Positions 5,763-16,143 of a stretch of DNA of 64,000 bases are shown in pieces. Every line of letters begins with the position of its first letter. Within the stretch, counting starts at the first letter, position 1. The notes beneath the pieces were generated by a model. The model made no database searches, was not told where the DNA came from, and saw nothing but the letters and a program-made list of their open reading frames with translations. The stretch is taken from positions 1 to 64,000 of the forward strand of contig CAJQQR010000085.1 of the NCBI GenBank assembly GCA_905480545.1, in the 5' to 3' direction. The position numbers were made by a program, and so were the translations under genes. Origin of the DNA: an uncultured Pirellulaceae bacterium. GTDB lineage: Bacteria > Planctomycetota > Planctomycetia > Pirellulales > Pirellulaceae.

Positions 5763-5818
5763 GGATCGGAGGATCGGAAGAGCGGAGGATCGGAGGATCG
5801 GAGGATCGGAAGAGCGGC
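5763..5818. repeat. GGATCGGA / GAAGAGCGG tandem tract
   Basis: Repeated 8-base GGATCGGA units are interleaved with two copies of GGATCGGAAGAGCGG. Part of the unit equals the start of a common sequencing adapter (GATCGGAAGAGC), but the tract is a regular tandem repeat, so a genuine simple repeat is more likely than contamination. Confidence 0.7.
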
Positions 5819-6397
5819 GGAACGACTGTGCGATCTGCCGTGTTGTGGCGTCGCGTTACCGGTGAGTTCCTCTCACACCGCCAGCCCCTGTTCGACATCT
5901 ACGATTCGATTGAGGTGCTGAATCTGGCCCCAAACGCTGATTTTGACATTTTGTGAACGATTCTTAGTTTGAGCGAAGGGGAGCAATACACCGACTACCG
6001 GCATTCAGCCCAAAACTTGAATCCACATGTCAAACGCATTTTTTTGCGAAAGAGAACTAAGAAATGTTTCAATTGTTGCTCTAGCGGTGGATTTCTGTGG
6101 GGCTAGCAGCGATGGTTAAAATCATTGTCTTAGCTAAAGCTATTGAGTTTCATCATGTCCTTGGATTCAAATCGCGACGTCAAATCTTCCCGTTGATCGA
6201 ACAGTCGTGTTGTGTTGTTAGACTTTTGCTTTGCCACGCAGGCCAAGCCTTAACCCCATATTTCCTGCCTTGCTTGGTGCCGTTGGGTTGTAGATCCAAT
6301 CCATTGTTGCAGAGAGCCAGCGGGAACCGTTTCAAAAACTGCTGGTATTTTTTGGTCGTCTCCTCTCAATTGATAAGTTGGCCACCGGTTGCCATGT

Positions 6398-7150
6398 TTA
6401 TTGCCATTTCATCGGATTGACTTTGAAGTACTTTACTAAAAGCGAATATAAGTCGTGGTGCTTTTTGCGTAGCTTTCCCGGTTGTTCAAAAAAGGTTTCC
6501 GTGGCAACAGCAAAATATTCTGCCTTATTGGTCGCGCCGTAATGATCAAGCAGCGTCCGTCGACCGGATTTTTTGGCCGCGACCAGCTCTTGGTAACCGT
6601 GATCAACGACCTTGTCCCATTGATCGTGTGAAGGCTGATCATCAAAAGTGATGTTTCCACCCATGAAGCCATCAAGTCCGTCGAGTGCATGCGCGAATTC
6701 ATGAATCACAACATTGGATCCATCGTCCTCGTTGCGGCAACCTCGAAGTGCGTCGCGCCAGGAAAGAACGATTGGTCCACCTAGCCAGGCCTCGCCTGAA
6801 CGGTGTTGAGCTCCGAAAGTGACTCCGTCATTTGCCTCTCGGCGAAATGTGTCCGGGAAAACTAGAATTGTTTTTACATTGTCAAAATAGAAATCATCTA
6901 CGCCTAGCAACATCATGCACGCTTGCGCTGCGATCGTAACTTTCATTTCAACGGTAACATCCAATCCTTCTAAGCCTTCCCAGTTTTTTTCGGCAACAAA
7001 AATCTTGGTGCGGTCTTGCAGTGCTTGTATCTCATTCTGGCTTAGCTTTTGGCAAAGTCGAACATTGCGGTTTAGATGCAAATCCCATTTCTCAGGCCAC
7101 GGTTGAGCGAGGATTTTTTTAAGCCTGCGTTTACGAAACCATCCAAACAA
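6398..7150 (-). CDS. mtfA: MtfA-like zinc metallopeptidase (M90)
   Basis: About 250 aa from a TTG at 7150. The frame stays open to another TTG at 7309 but contains no ATG or GTG start that fits. I prefer 7150 because LFGWFRKRRLKKIL is the usual N-terminus of this family and AAGG lies 5-8 bases upstream. The zinc site HEFAHALD and a downstream EYFAVATETFFEQP segment supplying the third ligand region are both present, along with the conserved EKNWEGLEGL and AAQACMMLLG blocks. In E. coli MtfA is a cytosolic peptidase linked to sugar-uptake control through Mlc; here only the peptidase activity is inferred. Confidence 0.8.
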   Translation of the reverse strand: MFGWFRKRRLKKILAQPWPEKWDLHLNRNVRLCQKLSQNEIQALQDRTKIFVAEKNWEGLEGLDVTVEMKVTIAAQACMMLLGVDDFYFDNVKTILVFPDTFRREANDGVTFGAQHRSGEAWLGGPIVLSWRDALRGCRNEDDGSNVVIHEFAHALDGLDGFMGGNITFDDQPSHDQWDKVVDHGYQELVAAKKSGRRTLLDHYGATNKAEYFAVATETFFEQPGKLRKKHHDLYSLLVKYFKVNPMKWQ

Positions 7151-7655
7151 TTGATGCCTTACTAAAGAACAGAGATGAGGATCAGTGGGCGGAAAACCAA
7201 ACGCGACAGACGGTAGGAGCGGATGCGAAGAAAACTGAGCGTATTCACTCGCCGCGCCAGCTGTTGATGCGTGGTGATAATAGTATTCCAAACCAACATG
7301 GATCTGCAAGTCTTGCCAGGGAAATGTGTCCGGCTTGTCGGATCGGATGCTGTAGGTTGTGTGGGCGGTAGCTGGAGGAACAATGGGTGTTCAGGAATTT
7401 CTTCGTTCAGCATGGAATAAACGGCACTGAGTGAGGTTCTTTCGTTCTGATTGTTTTTTCATGATATTCTGAACCCTCGTCTTTATACGTGCAAAAGTGT
7501 GACGATTTCCTTCAACCCTTTCGGTTGATCTGTTTTGGTTTTAAATTAGTAGACTCGAGTTTGCGTTTTTGATTTGCGTACTTTTCCGGGCATGCGAACT
7601 TCAACGCTGAATTTACCTTCTTGGCATGATCAGACGAATTCCTCAATAACCTTCG

Positions 7656-9440
7656 ATGTCACTTATTGTTCAAAAATTTGGCGGTACAAGCGTTGCCGAC
7701 AGTGAAAAGATTAAAGCGGCTGCTCGAAAAGCAGTTCGCGCTCACCAGAACGGCCACCAAGTTGTCATGGTGGTCAGTGCGATGGGTAAGAATACTGACT
7801 TGCTCGTTTCGTTGGCGCAGGAAGTTTGCGAACGACCGCAGGCCCGTGAAATGGACATGCTTTTGTCGACCGGTGAGCAGGTTAGCGTTGCCCTGATGGC
7901 AATGGCCATTCATTCGCTCGGGTACAAAGCGGTAAGTCTAACCGGCGGTCAAATCGGAATAAAAACGGATAGCACGCATACAAAGGCTCGAATCGAATCG
8001 ATCACGACCGATCGGATGCAGCGTCTGCTAAGCGAAGGAAATATCGTGATTGCGGCGGGTTTTCAGGGAATTGACAACGACCTTAACATCACAACGTTGG
8101 GACGTGGTGGTAGTGACACCACCGCCGTTGCATTGGCCGCGGTATTGCAAGCGGATGCATGTGAAATCTACACGGATGTCGATGGCGTGTTTACGACCGA
8201 TCCGCGAGTTTTGCCGGAGGCCCGCAAAACCAAACAGGTGAGCTATGACGAGATGTTGGAGCTGGCAAGTTTGGGCGCAGGGGTGATGCACAGTCGTTCG
8301 ATCGAATTTGCGAAAAAGTTTGATGTCCCAATCCATGTTCGAAGTAGTCTGAGCGATACACCCGGTTCTTTGATTTGGGATAAGACACAGGATTCAAGTC
8401 GAGCTGTTTCCGGTGCGGCGGTGACAAAGGATGAAGCCCGCATCACGGTCATCAATGTGCCTGACCGTCCCGGAGTCAGCCATGATTTGTTTTCCGACAT
8501 TGCGGACCGTCATGTAACCGTCGACATGATCGTGCAAAACGCAGGGTCGAAAGGGAATGCGAATATTTCTTTTACTGTTCCGAAAGACGAATTGGAAACC
8601 ACGCTCGACTCGGTAAACAAATCAATTGCAGAGTTTGGAAGCGGCGCGGTAGATTTCTGTGACAACGTTTCCAAAATATCGGTTGTGGGTGCTGGAATGG
8701 CAGAGCAAACCGGCGTGGCGAATTCGATGTTCGATTCGCTAGTAGCCGCTGGTATCAATATGGAGATGATCACCACCAGTGAAATCAAAATCTCTGCTTT
8801 GGTTTCCCGCGATGATATGTTGTCGGCACTAAGGGCGGTTCACAGTCGATTCGAATTGCATGTCGATCCACCGGGTGCCGTTGACTTGGACCTTGATCAC
8901 TTCACGCACAAGCGTAGTGCCGATGCAGTCGAAGTTGTCTCGCGTTTGCAAGGCGTTGGAATGGAAACGCTTTTCATTGACGATATTAATTTGGACGAAA
9001 CTCAATCGAGCGTGGCAATTTTCGGTGTGCCGAATCAACCCGGAATCGCCGCAAAACTCTTTGATCGTATCGCAAGCGAAGGGATTTTTGTTGATATGAT
9101 TGTGCAGAGTTATCCTATCGAAAACGAAGCGGTGATCGGCTTTACCGTTCCTGTGACGTCAATCGAAAAAGCAGTTTCGGTCGCGGAACAAGTGGCCAAA
9201 GATTTAGGATGCGAAAAGGTGACGTCGCGAAAAGAGATTGCTAAGCTCTCGGTTTCGGGAATTGGACTTAGAAGTCATACTGGCGTTGCGATTGGAATGT
9301 TCAAGGCTCTTGCGGAAGCAGGAATCAATATCCAGATTATGAACACGAGTGAAGTTCGGGTGAACGTCATCGTTGATCGTTTGGACGGTAAGAACGCGTT
9401 GAAGTGTCTTCGTGACACGTTTGATAGCTCAATTCATTAA
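7656..9440 (+). CDS. lysC: Aspartate kinase with two tandem ACT pairs
   Basis: 594 aa; it phosphorylates L-aspartate, the first step toward lysine, threonine and methionine. The kinase domain (about residues 1-250) starts LIVQKFGGTSVAD and contains TLGRGGSDTTAVALA and YTDVDGVFTTDPR. The C-terminal half holds four ACT domains as two similar pairs: VPDRPGVSHDLFSDIADRHV with VGAGMAEQTGVANSMFDSL, then VPNQPGIAAKLFDRIASEGI with SGIGLRSHTGVAIGMFKAL. Typical bacterial aspartokinases have one pair and about 400-460 residues. The extra pair suggests a second effector site or altered assembly for feedback inhibition. It has its own upstream gap of about 240 bp. Confidence 0.93.
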   Translation: MSLIVQKFGGTSVADSEKIKAAARKAVRAHQNGHQVVMVVSAMGKNTDLLVSLAQEVCERPQAREMDMLLSTGEQVSVALMAMAIHSLGYKAVSLTGGQIGIKTDSTHTKARIESITTDRMQRLLSEGNIVIAAGFQGIDNDLNITTLGRGGSDTTAVALAAVLQADACEIYTDVDGVFTTDPRVLPEARKTKQVSYDEMLELASLGAGVMHSRSIEFAKKFDVPIHVRSSLSDTPGSLIWDKTQDSSRAVSGAAVTKDEARITVINVPDRPGVSHDLFSDIADRHVTVDMIVQNAGSKGNANISFTVPKDELETTLDSVNKSIAEFGSGAVDFCDNVSKISVVGAGMAEQTGVANSMFDSLVAAGINMEMITTSEIKISALVSRDDMLSALRAVHSRFELHVDPPGAVDLDLDHFTHKRSADAVEVVSRLQGVGMETLFIDDINLDETQSSVAIFGVPNQPGIAAKLFDRIASEGIFVDMIVQSYPIENEAVIGFTVPVTSIEKAVSVAEQVAKDLGCEKVTSRKEIAKLSVSGIGLRSHTGVAIGMFKALAEAGINIQIMNTSEVRVNVIVDRLDGKNALKCLRDTFDSSIH

Positions 9441-9669
9441 CAAACTGTCGACAGTCGAGTGGGGCGTGAGTGGCGTGAGTGGCGTTGCAAAAATGGTAAA
9501 CTGTTTCGGCAGAGGCGAGCTTTGCATTTATTTGGCTCGTGAAGCCATTTAGTCCATCAACAGGCGGTTTCATTTGTTTCGGCAACGATTGGAATCATTT
9601 TGTGGTTTCCGTGCTCCAAGTGCGTTGGCTATTCTGTAGCACGATCATGAGATCAATTCTTTAACAACG

Positions 9670-10839
9670 TTGATCATTAACCATCCGCATTGGTCCAGCG
9701 ATTTGACTATTCCCCGATCTGTTTACGTTCATGTTCCGTTTTGCCGGCACCGCTGTGGATATTGCAACTTTACTTTGGTCGCCAACCGAGATGAATGGGT
9801 CGAAGGTTATCTAAACGCGATCGAGAAGGAGATCAGTGCTGTAAACGTTGGCATGCCGGCACCTCAAGAGGTTGATACCGTTTTTCTAGGCGGGGGAACT
9901 CCAAGTCATCTTTCTGCTGATCAGCTGGAGCGATTGATCTACATCTTGACCAATAAATTTTTGTTTGCATCTGAAATTGAATTTTCAATCGAAGCGAATC
10001 CTAACGATATCACGGCTGAAAAAGTTGAATTGCTATCATCGCTTGGTGTCAATCGATTTAGTTTAGGCGTGCAATCCTTTAATTCTAAGAAGCTCCAAAC
10101 GCTTGAACGTGACCATGATGCACAGGTTGTGCGGGACGCAATCGATACCATTCGCAAACGCGTCGCTGATATCTCGATCGATTTGATCATCGGTTCCCCT
10201 GGGGAAACGCTTGAGTCCTGGCAAAACGATTTGGATGATGTATTGTCCATCAACCCAACACATATTTCGACCTACAGCCTAACGATCGAAAAGGGAACGC
10301 AATTTTGGAATCGATGGAATCGAGGTGATTTGAATGAAGTATCGGAGGACTCCGCGGCCGATTACTATGAAACTGGAATTGATTTTTTGACCAACAACGG
10401 TTTCGACCATTATGAAGTCTCGAATTTTTCCCGCTACGGATTTCGATGTCGGCATAACGAAAATTACTGGTTGGGTAAGAGTTATTACGGCTTTGGTCCC
10501 GGGGCTGCAAGTTATATTGACGGGATGCGAGGAATGAATCATCGAAGCACGTCGCGGTACCTTCAGCTTGTGCAATCAGGGCAATCCCCTACAGTCGAAT
10601 CGGAATTGGTTGACGCCGAAGCATCGGCCCGAGAAAAACTGATTTTCGGGTTACGTCGAATTCAGGGGATTGATGTTAATGCGTATCGTGAAGAAACGGG
10701 ATACACTGTCTTTGAGTTGGCCGAGAAAGATATGAATCGATTGCTTGTGCAGAAATTGCTGGAGCTTGAAGATCAGACGCTGCGTCTCACTCGTTCGGGC
10801 CTGTTGGTAAGCGATAGCATCTGGCCTCTCTTTTTATAA
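9670..10839 (+). CDS. hemW: HemW-like radical SAM protein
   Basis: 389 aa starting at a TTG. The radical SAM cluster motif CRHRCGYC is at residues 25-32, preceded by SVYVHVPFC as in the HemN/HemW family. FLGGGTPSHL, SIEANPNDIT and GVNRFSLGVQSF are further conserved blocks. HemW is thought to act as a heme chaperone rather than as the oxygen-independent coproporphyrinogen oxidase; CRHRCGYC has the CxxxCxxC spacing shared by both, and the roughly 390-aa length fits HemW better than HemN (about 450). It stands alone, 229 bp downstream of lysC on the same strand. Confidence 0.85.
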   Translation: MIINHPHWSSDLTIPRSVYVHVPFCRHRCGYCNFTLVANRDEWVEGYLNAIEKEISAVNVGMPAPQEVDTVFLGGGTPSHLSADQLERLIYILTNKFLFASEIEFSIEANPNDITAEKVELLSSLGVNRFSLGVQSFNSKKLQTLERDHDAQVVRDAIDTIRKRVADISIDLIIGSPGETLESWQNDLDDVLSINPTHISTYSLTIEKGTQFWNRWNRGDLNEVSEDSAADYYETGIDFLTNNGFDHYEVSNFSRYGFRCRHNENYWLGKSYYGFGPGAASYIDGMRGMNHRSTSRYLQLVQSGQSPTVESELVDAEASAREKLIFGLRRIQGIDVNAYREETGYTVFELAEKDMNRLLVQKLLELEDQTLRLTRSGLLVSDSIWPLFL

Positions 10840-11222
10840 AATGTCATCATGCAATCTTTGTTAATTATCTGTACGGCGGCGCCATTGTATTTAGATGCGA
10901 TACAGGACGATGTAACGCGAGAGAAAACGTCCCAAACGGAAGGTTTTCGGCAGTCGAGTAGATGGCAAGAGTTGGGAGCGGTGTGATGGTGCTTGCCCAC
11001 TCATGGAATGTAAAGATGGCGGCTCGGTTAGAAATAGAAATTGCATTTATTGGTGGTTCACGCGAATTTAGTAGGCGTCGGCGAATGAGTCCTCTTCAGA
11101 TGGTGACGATTTCGGAGTTGAAGTGTTCAATGCAACCTCGCTCCAAAGGGGTATGATGAAGCGAAAGAATAGACAGGTTTTAAATTGTCGTCCTTTAACC
11201 CATATGTACGATCGAGTCTGAA
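10840..11222. other. Intergenic region upstream of the sulfatase gene
   Basis: 383 bases with no supported gene, RNA or terminator by eye. It should contain the promoter of the sulfatase gene. Confidence 0.4.
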
Positions 11223-13037
11223 ATGATTTCATTGAAATGTTGTTCCCTCAACCCGTGCTTGTTGCTGACCCTATCGCTGTTGACGTTTGAGTCTACCTCG
11301 GCGGAAGAGCCGTTTGCATCGACGGCAAAACAAATTTCTAAACGGCCAAATGTCATTGTGATTTTGACCGACGATCAAGGCTGGGGAGATCTTAGCGTCA
11401 ATGGCAACACCAATCTTTCAACGCCCAATATTGATCAGTTGGCACGCGAGGGTGCGTCATTTGATCGGTTTTTCGTTTGCCCGGTCTGTTCACCGACTCG
11501 GGCCGAGTTTTTGACGGGTCGTTATCATGCAAGGAGTGGTGTCTACAGTACATCGGCTGGCGGCGAACGAATGAATTTGGATGAAGTTACCATTGCAGAC
11601 ACATTCAAGGCGGCCGGGTATCAGACGGCAGCATTCGGAAAATGGCATAACGGGATGCAGTATCCCTTTCATCCAAATGGACGTGGGTTTGACGAGTTTT
11701 ACGGATTTTGCTCGGGGCATTGGGGGAATTACTTCGATCCCATGCTGGAGCACAATGGAAGGATCGTAAAGGGAAACGGTTTTGTGATCGACGATCTTAC
11801 GGACCGTATGATTGATTTTGTAGAATCCAATAAGGAGCAACCGTTTTTTGCCTATCTTCCATACAATACTCCACATTCGCCCATGCAAGTTCCCGATCGA
11901 TGGTGGGATAAGTTCAAAGACAAAGAGCTTGGGATGCGAAATCGAAATCCCAAAAAAGAAAACGTTGGCCATACGCGAGCAGCACTAGCGATGTGCGAAA
12001 ACATTGACTGGAATGTCGGTCGGATTTTAAAAAAGCTTGATGAATTGGGTTTAACGGATGATACGATCGTTGTTTATTTTTGCGACAATGGACCCAACGG
12101 TGCGCGGTGGAATGGAGGCATGAAAGGAAGAAAGGGATCAACCGATGAAGGTGGGGTTCGATCTCCACTTTTCGTGCGGTGGCCGGGGAAAATTTCGAAA
12201 AGCCAACGTGTAAATCAGATTTCTTCTGCAACTGATCTTTTGCCAACTTTGGCAACGCTTTGCGGCGTTCCGCTAGTGGGAAAGAAAAAATTGGATGGCA
12301 TTAATCTTTCAAGGTTGCTTTTAAACGCAAAACCTGACGCAAGTAAAACGCCGACCGACCGGATGATTATCAGTCATTGGCGTAACCGAGTCAGCGTTCG
12401 GACACAACGGCTTCGATTTGACAATCAAGGGGCGTTGTTTGACATGGACACTGATCCCGGACAAAGCAAGAACATTGCGGATCAGAATGTTGCAAAAGTC
12501 AAAAAGTTTCAATCGGTCGTAGATGACTTTCGAGAAAATGTCCTCAAGGGCTACGACGTTGATCGTCGCGCATTTGTATTGGGACATCCTGACTACTCGA
12601 TAACACAGATTCCCGCTCGCGATGGGAAGGCATTTGGGAACATCACGCGTTCCAATCGGTTTCCAAATTGTTCGTTTTATACGAACTGGAAAAGTGTAAA
12701 TGACAAGATCACATGGGATGTTGAGGTCGGCCAATCAGGCCGATATCGCGTAGAACTTTATTACACTTGCAGGGCAAAAAATGTCGGTACGGTCATCGAA
12801 TTAACTTGTGGTAAAAGCAAACTGCGACGCAAGATTTCAAATGCCCATGATTCAGAACAGTTTGGCCATGAGCAAGATCGAGTCAAACGCTCGGAATCCT
12901 ATGTCAAGGAATTCAAAGCAATGGATATGGGCATGCTCTATTTGGAAGAAGGCAAATCGGAATTGAAGCTTCAAGCTGTTGAAATTCCTGGCGACGAAGC
13001 CATTGACTTTCGCCTCTTGATGTTTGAGCGGGAATAG
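11223..13037 (+). CDS. Secreted arylsulfatase-type sulfatase
   Basis: 604 aa with an N-terminal signal peptide (hydrophobic LLLTLSLLTF, cleavage near TSAEE). The active-site motif CSPTR (Cys near residue 89) is the type converted to formylglycine by FGE. Metal-ligand motif LTDDQGWGD, AFGKWHNG and CDNGPNG complete the sulfatase core. After about residue 450 a beta-rich segment (GRYRVELYYTCRAKNVG, LTCGKSKLRRK) follows, perhaps a carbohydrate- or polymer-binding module. It hydrolyses a sulfate ester, probably of an algal polysaccharide; the substrate is unknown. No sugar-degradation partner genes are adjacent. Confidence 0.9.
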   Translation: MISLKCCSLNPCLLLTLSLLTFESTSAEEPFASTAKQISKRPNVIVILTDDQGWGDLSVNGNTNLSTPNIDQLAREGASFDRFFVCPVCSPTRAEFLTGRYHARSGVYSTSAGGERMNLDEVTIADTFKAAGYQTAAFGKWHNGMQYPFHPNGRGFDEFYGFCSGHWGNYFDPMLEHNGRIVKGNGFVIDDLTDRMIDFVESNKEQPFFAYLPYNTPHSPMQVPDRWWDKFKDKELGMRNRNPKKENVGHTRAALAMCENIDWNVGRILKKLDELGLTDDTIVVYFCDNGPNGARWNGGMKGRKGSTDEGGVRSPLFVRWPGKISKSQRVNQISSATDLLPTLATLCGVPLVGKKKLDGINLSRLLLNAKPDASKTPTDRMIISHWRNRVSVRTQRLRFDNQGALFDMDTDPGQSKNIADQNVAKVKKFQSVVDDFRENVLKGYDVDRRAFVLGHPDYSITQIPARDGKAFGNITRSNRFPNCSFYTNWKSVNDKITWDVEVGQSGRYRVELYYTCRAKNVGTVIELTCGKSKLRRKISNAHDSEQFGHEQDRVKRSESYVKEFKAMDMGMLYLEEGKSELKLQAVEIPGDEAIDFRLLMFERE

Positions 13038-13132
13038 TTTTGGGTTTACGATAGTTTTTTTGCCGACGAAAATGTTCGCCATTTCGGGTTCGAACGACAA
13101 CAACTTCAATCACTTTTCAAAGAAACAAACCA

Positions 13133-14584
13133 TTGGTATTCAGTCTATTTCAGAAGCCGAAACTTTTGATTACAAGTGTCGAGAAGGTGAATTTGGAGAG
13201 CGAGGTATTACGGTTGGCCGAGTTTTTCGATTTATTCAAATCGGAGTCGACCGAATGGGTCATGCCGGAAAATTATGTAGGTAATCTTGATTCGTCAAAT
13301 GAGTCGGTCACGGAGTTGTTCGAATCACTACTCGAGCGGTTGGAAATAGACGCGAGTCGGGTTCGACTTCACTTTTCATTGGAAGAGGTTAGTACTGTTT
13401 CGGGTATGGTTTTGACTCATAATTCCGATTCTGCGATTGATACGGATTCAAAGCAACTAAGGTCTGATTTCAAGAGTGACGTTGTGGTGGGAAGCAATGT
13501 TGTTTATTCGGCCGTGCCGTCCGAGTTGGTTCGCATTCTCGTTACTGAAAAGTTGATTCTGAATGGGTATGCGGACGTCAATGATGTTGACTTAGGGTTC
13601 TCTGCAGAAGTGGCAACGGCCTTGTTTGGCTTCGGTTTGTTTACGGTGAACGAAACGGTTGCATGCAATCAGGTCACATCGGCGATGACCAGCTATTTTT
13701 CAATCAAAAAATTAGGCGCGATCAACTCGTTTGGGATTGGCTTCCTGTTGGCGCTGATTGGCTGGAAGAGTGGTAGGTCGGACAGGAACATCGCCAACTA
13801 CCTGCGTCCCGACGCAGCACTTTCTTTTAAACGCAGCCTGAAGTATCTAGACAAAACCAACGATTCGCTTCTCGCCGATCATAATCTGCTCCGATTAGAA
13901 TCGAGTTCATCGATCAGTGCCCTTGAGGCCTATTTAAAAACCGATTCGGCTTCCACTTTGATTTGGGTGATGCGATTGATTGAATCGCGTTCCGAATTGC
14001 CCCGCGATACCGGTCAAATCAAACCGACACTTTTTGGTTTGCTCGATCACAAAGATCAATTCGTCAATCAACTTGCATTGCACCTGATTTCCTTCGCAGA
14101 GAAACTGGATGACAATGAAACGGTAAGGCTTGCAAAGGTGACTCAGTCGAAAGACGAATGGTCGAATGCGGTCGCGGCAAACGTATTGTCAAAGCATCTT
14201 CCGTTTGAGCAACTTGAAACGGATTTTTCTCGGTTGCTTCAGCGTAGCGATCACTCTGCGGCTGCCAACGTCGCGCAAATTGCGAACCGGTATGGAACCG
14301 AAGCGTCCAAGTTTTCCGACGGAGTTTGTGATCGAATCCGCGTTGCGCTCAATCGGTGCGATTTCTTTTTGGGTAAATGGTATGTGTTGATACTGATGTC
14401 AATCAGTGAAAATGCAAGGAATCAGGTCGAACAGTTTTTTGCTGATGACGAGGATTTGTATCGCGGTGCAATCGAATTGATTGATGACGCCGTTGACGTC
14501 ACGCAAATTAACCCGAACGAAGCGAAACCTGCGCCAGCAGAAATTAAGGACGAGTTTGTGGTCCCAGCATGGATTAACATTTGA
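13133..14584 (+). CDS. Unrecognised 483-aa protein, possible helical-repeat C-terminal half
   Basis: I do not recognise the family. The gene starts at a TTG, so the exact start is uncertain. There is no signal peptide. The middle holds one hydrophobic stretch (GIGFLLALIGW) and a conserved-looking FGFGLFTVNETV block. The C-terminal half is helix-rich with pairs resembling HEAT-type repeats (HKDQFVNQLALHLISFAEKL, NAVAANVLSKHLPFEQL, AANVAQIANRYG). It lies 95 bp after the sulfatase gene on the same strand and 247 bp before leuB, so co-transcription is possible but unproven. No function is proposed. Confidence 0.65.
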   Translation: MVFSLFQKPKLLITSVEKVNLESEVLRLAEFFDLFKSESTEWVMPENYVGNLDSSNESVTELFESLLERLEIDASRVRLHFSLEEVSTVSGMVLTHNSDSAIDTDSKQLRSDFKSDVVVGSNVVYSAVPSELVRILVTEKLILNGYADVNDVDLGFSAEVATALFGFGLFTVNETVACNQVTSAMTSYFSIKKLGAINSFGIGFLLALIGWKSGRSDRNIANYLRPDAALSFKRSLKYLDKTNDSLLADHNLLRLESSSSISALEAYLKTDSASTLIWVMRLIESRSELPRDTGQIKPTLFGLLDHKDQFVNQLALHLISFAEKLDDNETVRLAKVTQSKDEWSNAVAANVLSKHLPFEQLETDFSRLLQRSDHSAAANVAQIANRYGTEASKFSDGVCDRIRVALNRCDFFLGKWYVLILMSISENARNQVEQFFADDEDLYRGAIELIDDAVDVTQINPNEAKPAPAEIKDEFVVPAWINI

Positions 14585-14831
14585 CATTTTCACCTGCTTC
14601 ATCGCGATCCCGCCTACTATCGAAAACGATCATTTTCTATTAGAAAGGGTGTGGATTCATTGCAACCTCGCGTGGTCGGATCGGACGAAATTTTAGTTTC
14701 GGTTTCGATGAGAATTTCGCCTGCATCGTTGTTTTGAATTTTAAAGTTGGTTCGGCAATCATTGTCGAACGAGTCTGTCTCATTTCCAAACAACTTGGTT
14801 TACTTAAACCGATTCCCGATATTGATTCCAA

Positions 14832-15896
14832 ATGAAAATAGCTGTAATTCCCGGTGATGGAACCGGCCCTGAAGTCACCCGTGAAGCCATCAAAGTCCTC
14901 GACACGATTTCGAAGCTGGATGGTTTTGCCTACGAGACTAATGAATTCGATTTTGGTGGTGACCGGTATTTGCGTACCGGCGAAATCCTCCCAGATGGAT
15001 CGCTAGATGAATTAAAAGCTCATGACTGTATTTATCTGGGGGCGATTGGACATCCAGATGTGCAGCCTGGAATCCTTGAAAGAAAATTGTTGCTTGAAAC
15101 GCGTTTTGCGCTAGATCAATACATCAATTTGCGGCCCGTCCAACTTTATCCCGGTGTCGAAACTCCTTTGAAAGATAAGGGACCGGACGACATTAACTTC
15201 GTTGTGGTTCGAGAAAATACTGAAGATCTTTATGCGGGAATCGGCGGGTTTCTGAAGAAGGGGACTGCCGACGAAGTGGCGACTCAAACGGCCATCTACA
15301 CCCGCAAAGGCTGCGAGCGTTGCTTTCGATGGGCGTTTGAATACACACGAAATCGAAATAACCCGAAAGGTAAGCGATTGACACTTGTTGCCAAGACCAA
15401 TGTCTTGACCTACGGGCACGATTTGGTCTGGCGGACTTTCCAGGAAGTCGCATCGGAGTATTCGGATGTTGAAGCCGATTACAATCATGTCGATGCTTGC
15501 TGCATGTGGATGGTGAAGAATCCAGAATACTATGATGTGATCGTCACAACCAACATGTTTGGGGACATCATTACCGACCTTGGAGCGATGATCCAAGGTG
15601 GAATGGGCGTTGCGGCCGGTGGAAATATTAATCCCGATCCAGGAGGCTGCAGCATGTATGAACCGATGGGGGGAAGTGCACCGAAATATACCGGTCAGAA
15701 TGTGATCAATCCGATCGCTGCGATCAGCGCGATGGCGATGCTTTTGGATCAATCTGGACAACCTGCAAGTGGAGCGAAGGTATTGGAAGCGATCAAACTG
15801 GTGACTGGTACGAAAATGAAAAGCCAAAACGCTGGCAAGATGGGATATTCAACTTCCGAGGTTGGAGACCTTGTTTGTAGTGCCCTGTCCTCGTAG
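14832..15896 (+). CDS. leuB: 3-isopropylmalate / isocitrate dehydrogenase family, probable LeuB
   Basis: 354 aa. It starts [15 protein letters not shown], typical of the beta-decarboxylating dehydrogenase family, followed by [20 protein letters not shown], the substrate loop [16 protein letters not shown], and the metal/NAD region [19 protein letters not shown] and [14 protein letters not shown]. Length and blocks fit 3-isopropylmalate dehydrogenase, which oxidatively decarboxylates 3-isopropylmalate in leucine synthesis. Tartrate or homoisocitrate dehydrogenase cannot be excluded because the substrate helix differs between subfamilies. No other leu gene is in the window. Confidence 0.8.
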   Translation: MKIAVIPGDGTGPEVTREAIKVLDTISKLDGFAYETNEFDFGGDRYLRTGEILPDGSLDELKAHDCIYLGAIGHPDVQPGILERKLLLETRFALDQYINLRPVQLYPGVETPLKDKGPDDINFVVVRENTEDLYAGIGGFLKKGTADEVATQTAIYTRKGCERCFRWAFEYTRNRNNPKGKRLTLVAKTNVLTYGHDLVWRTFQEVASEYSDVEADYNHVDACCMWMVKNPEYYDVIVTTNMFGDIITDLGAMIQGGMGVAAGGNINPDPGGCSMYEPMGGSAPKYTGQNVINPIAAISAMAMLLDQSGQPASGAKVLEAIKLVTGTKMKSQNAGKMGYSTSEVGDLVCSALSS

Positions 15897-16143
15897 AACT
15901 TTCCCGCATTGATCGGAATAATCAGTAAGAGTTGTTAAGTTCCGCCTTTTGTTTAGCGGATTCGCGGTTGACGCGGGTTTGACAATTAAATGTCGACTAA
16001 TAGAATGAGTAGAGTGACGCGGTGAAGGTGTTGGACGATTTGCTCCACCTGATAGTCTCTTGAAAAGTTGGTCGTGATGGGATGCCTGTGATGGGTTTTC
16101 CGGGCGAACTGATTCCCACCCAAAATTTTCTTGGAGCAATTTA

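Larger units (their letters stand above)
5444..6397. other. Gene-free stretch with short repeats
   Basis: No convincing gene lies in these 954 bases. They contain a perfect 7-bp hairpin (5484-5500), three 17-bp tandem repeats (5595-5645) and a GGATCGGA-type tandem tract (5763-5818). Reading frames crossing the tract give low-complexity peptides without family features. Confidence 0.5.

Noticed and set aside
5763-5818. Illumina adapter read-through in the assembly
   Set aside because: GATCGGAAGAGC occurs twice but within a regular tandem tract that also contains plain GGATCGGA units. An adapter would appear once, at a read end, and continue with its known downstream bases, which it does not.
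5681-5956. A 91-aa plus-strand frame between 5681 and 5956
   Set aside because: Its middle is just the translated GGATCGGA tract and the rest shows no family features.
6097-6420. A 107-aa plus-strand frame upstream of MtfA
   Set aside because: Overlaps the 3' end of a convincing minus-strand gene and has no recognisable features.
7162-7413. An 83-aa minus-strand frame overlapping the 5' region of the MtfA-like gene
   Set aside because: Starts at an ATG but is not related to MtfA; most likely a shadow, although it leaves open that the MtfA N-terminal extension was once frameshifted.
7414-7655. Lysine riboswitch upstream of lysC
   Set aside because: No lysine-riboswitch core or following terminator/anti-terminator pair is visible; feedback via ACT domains is the more likely control.
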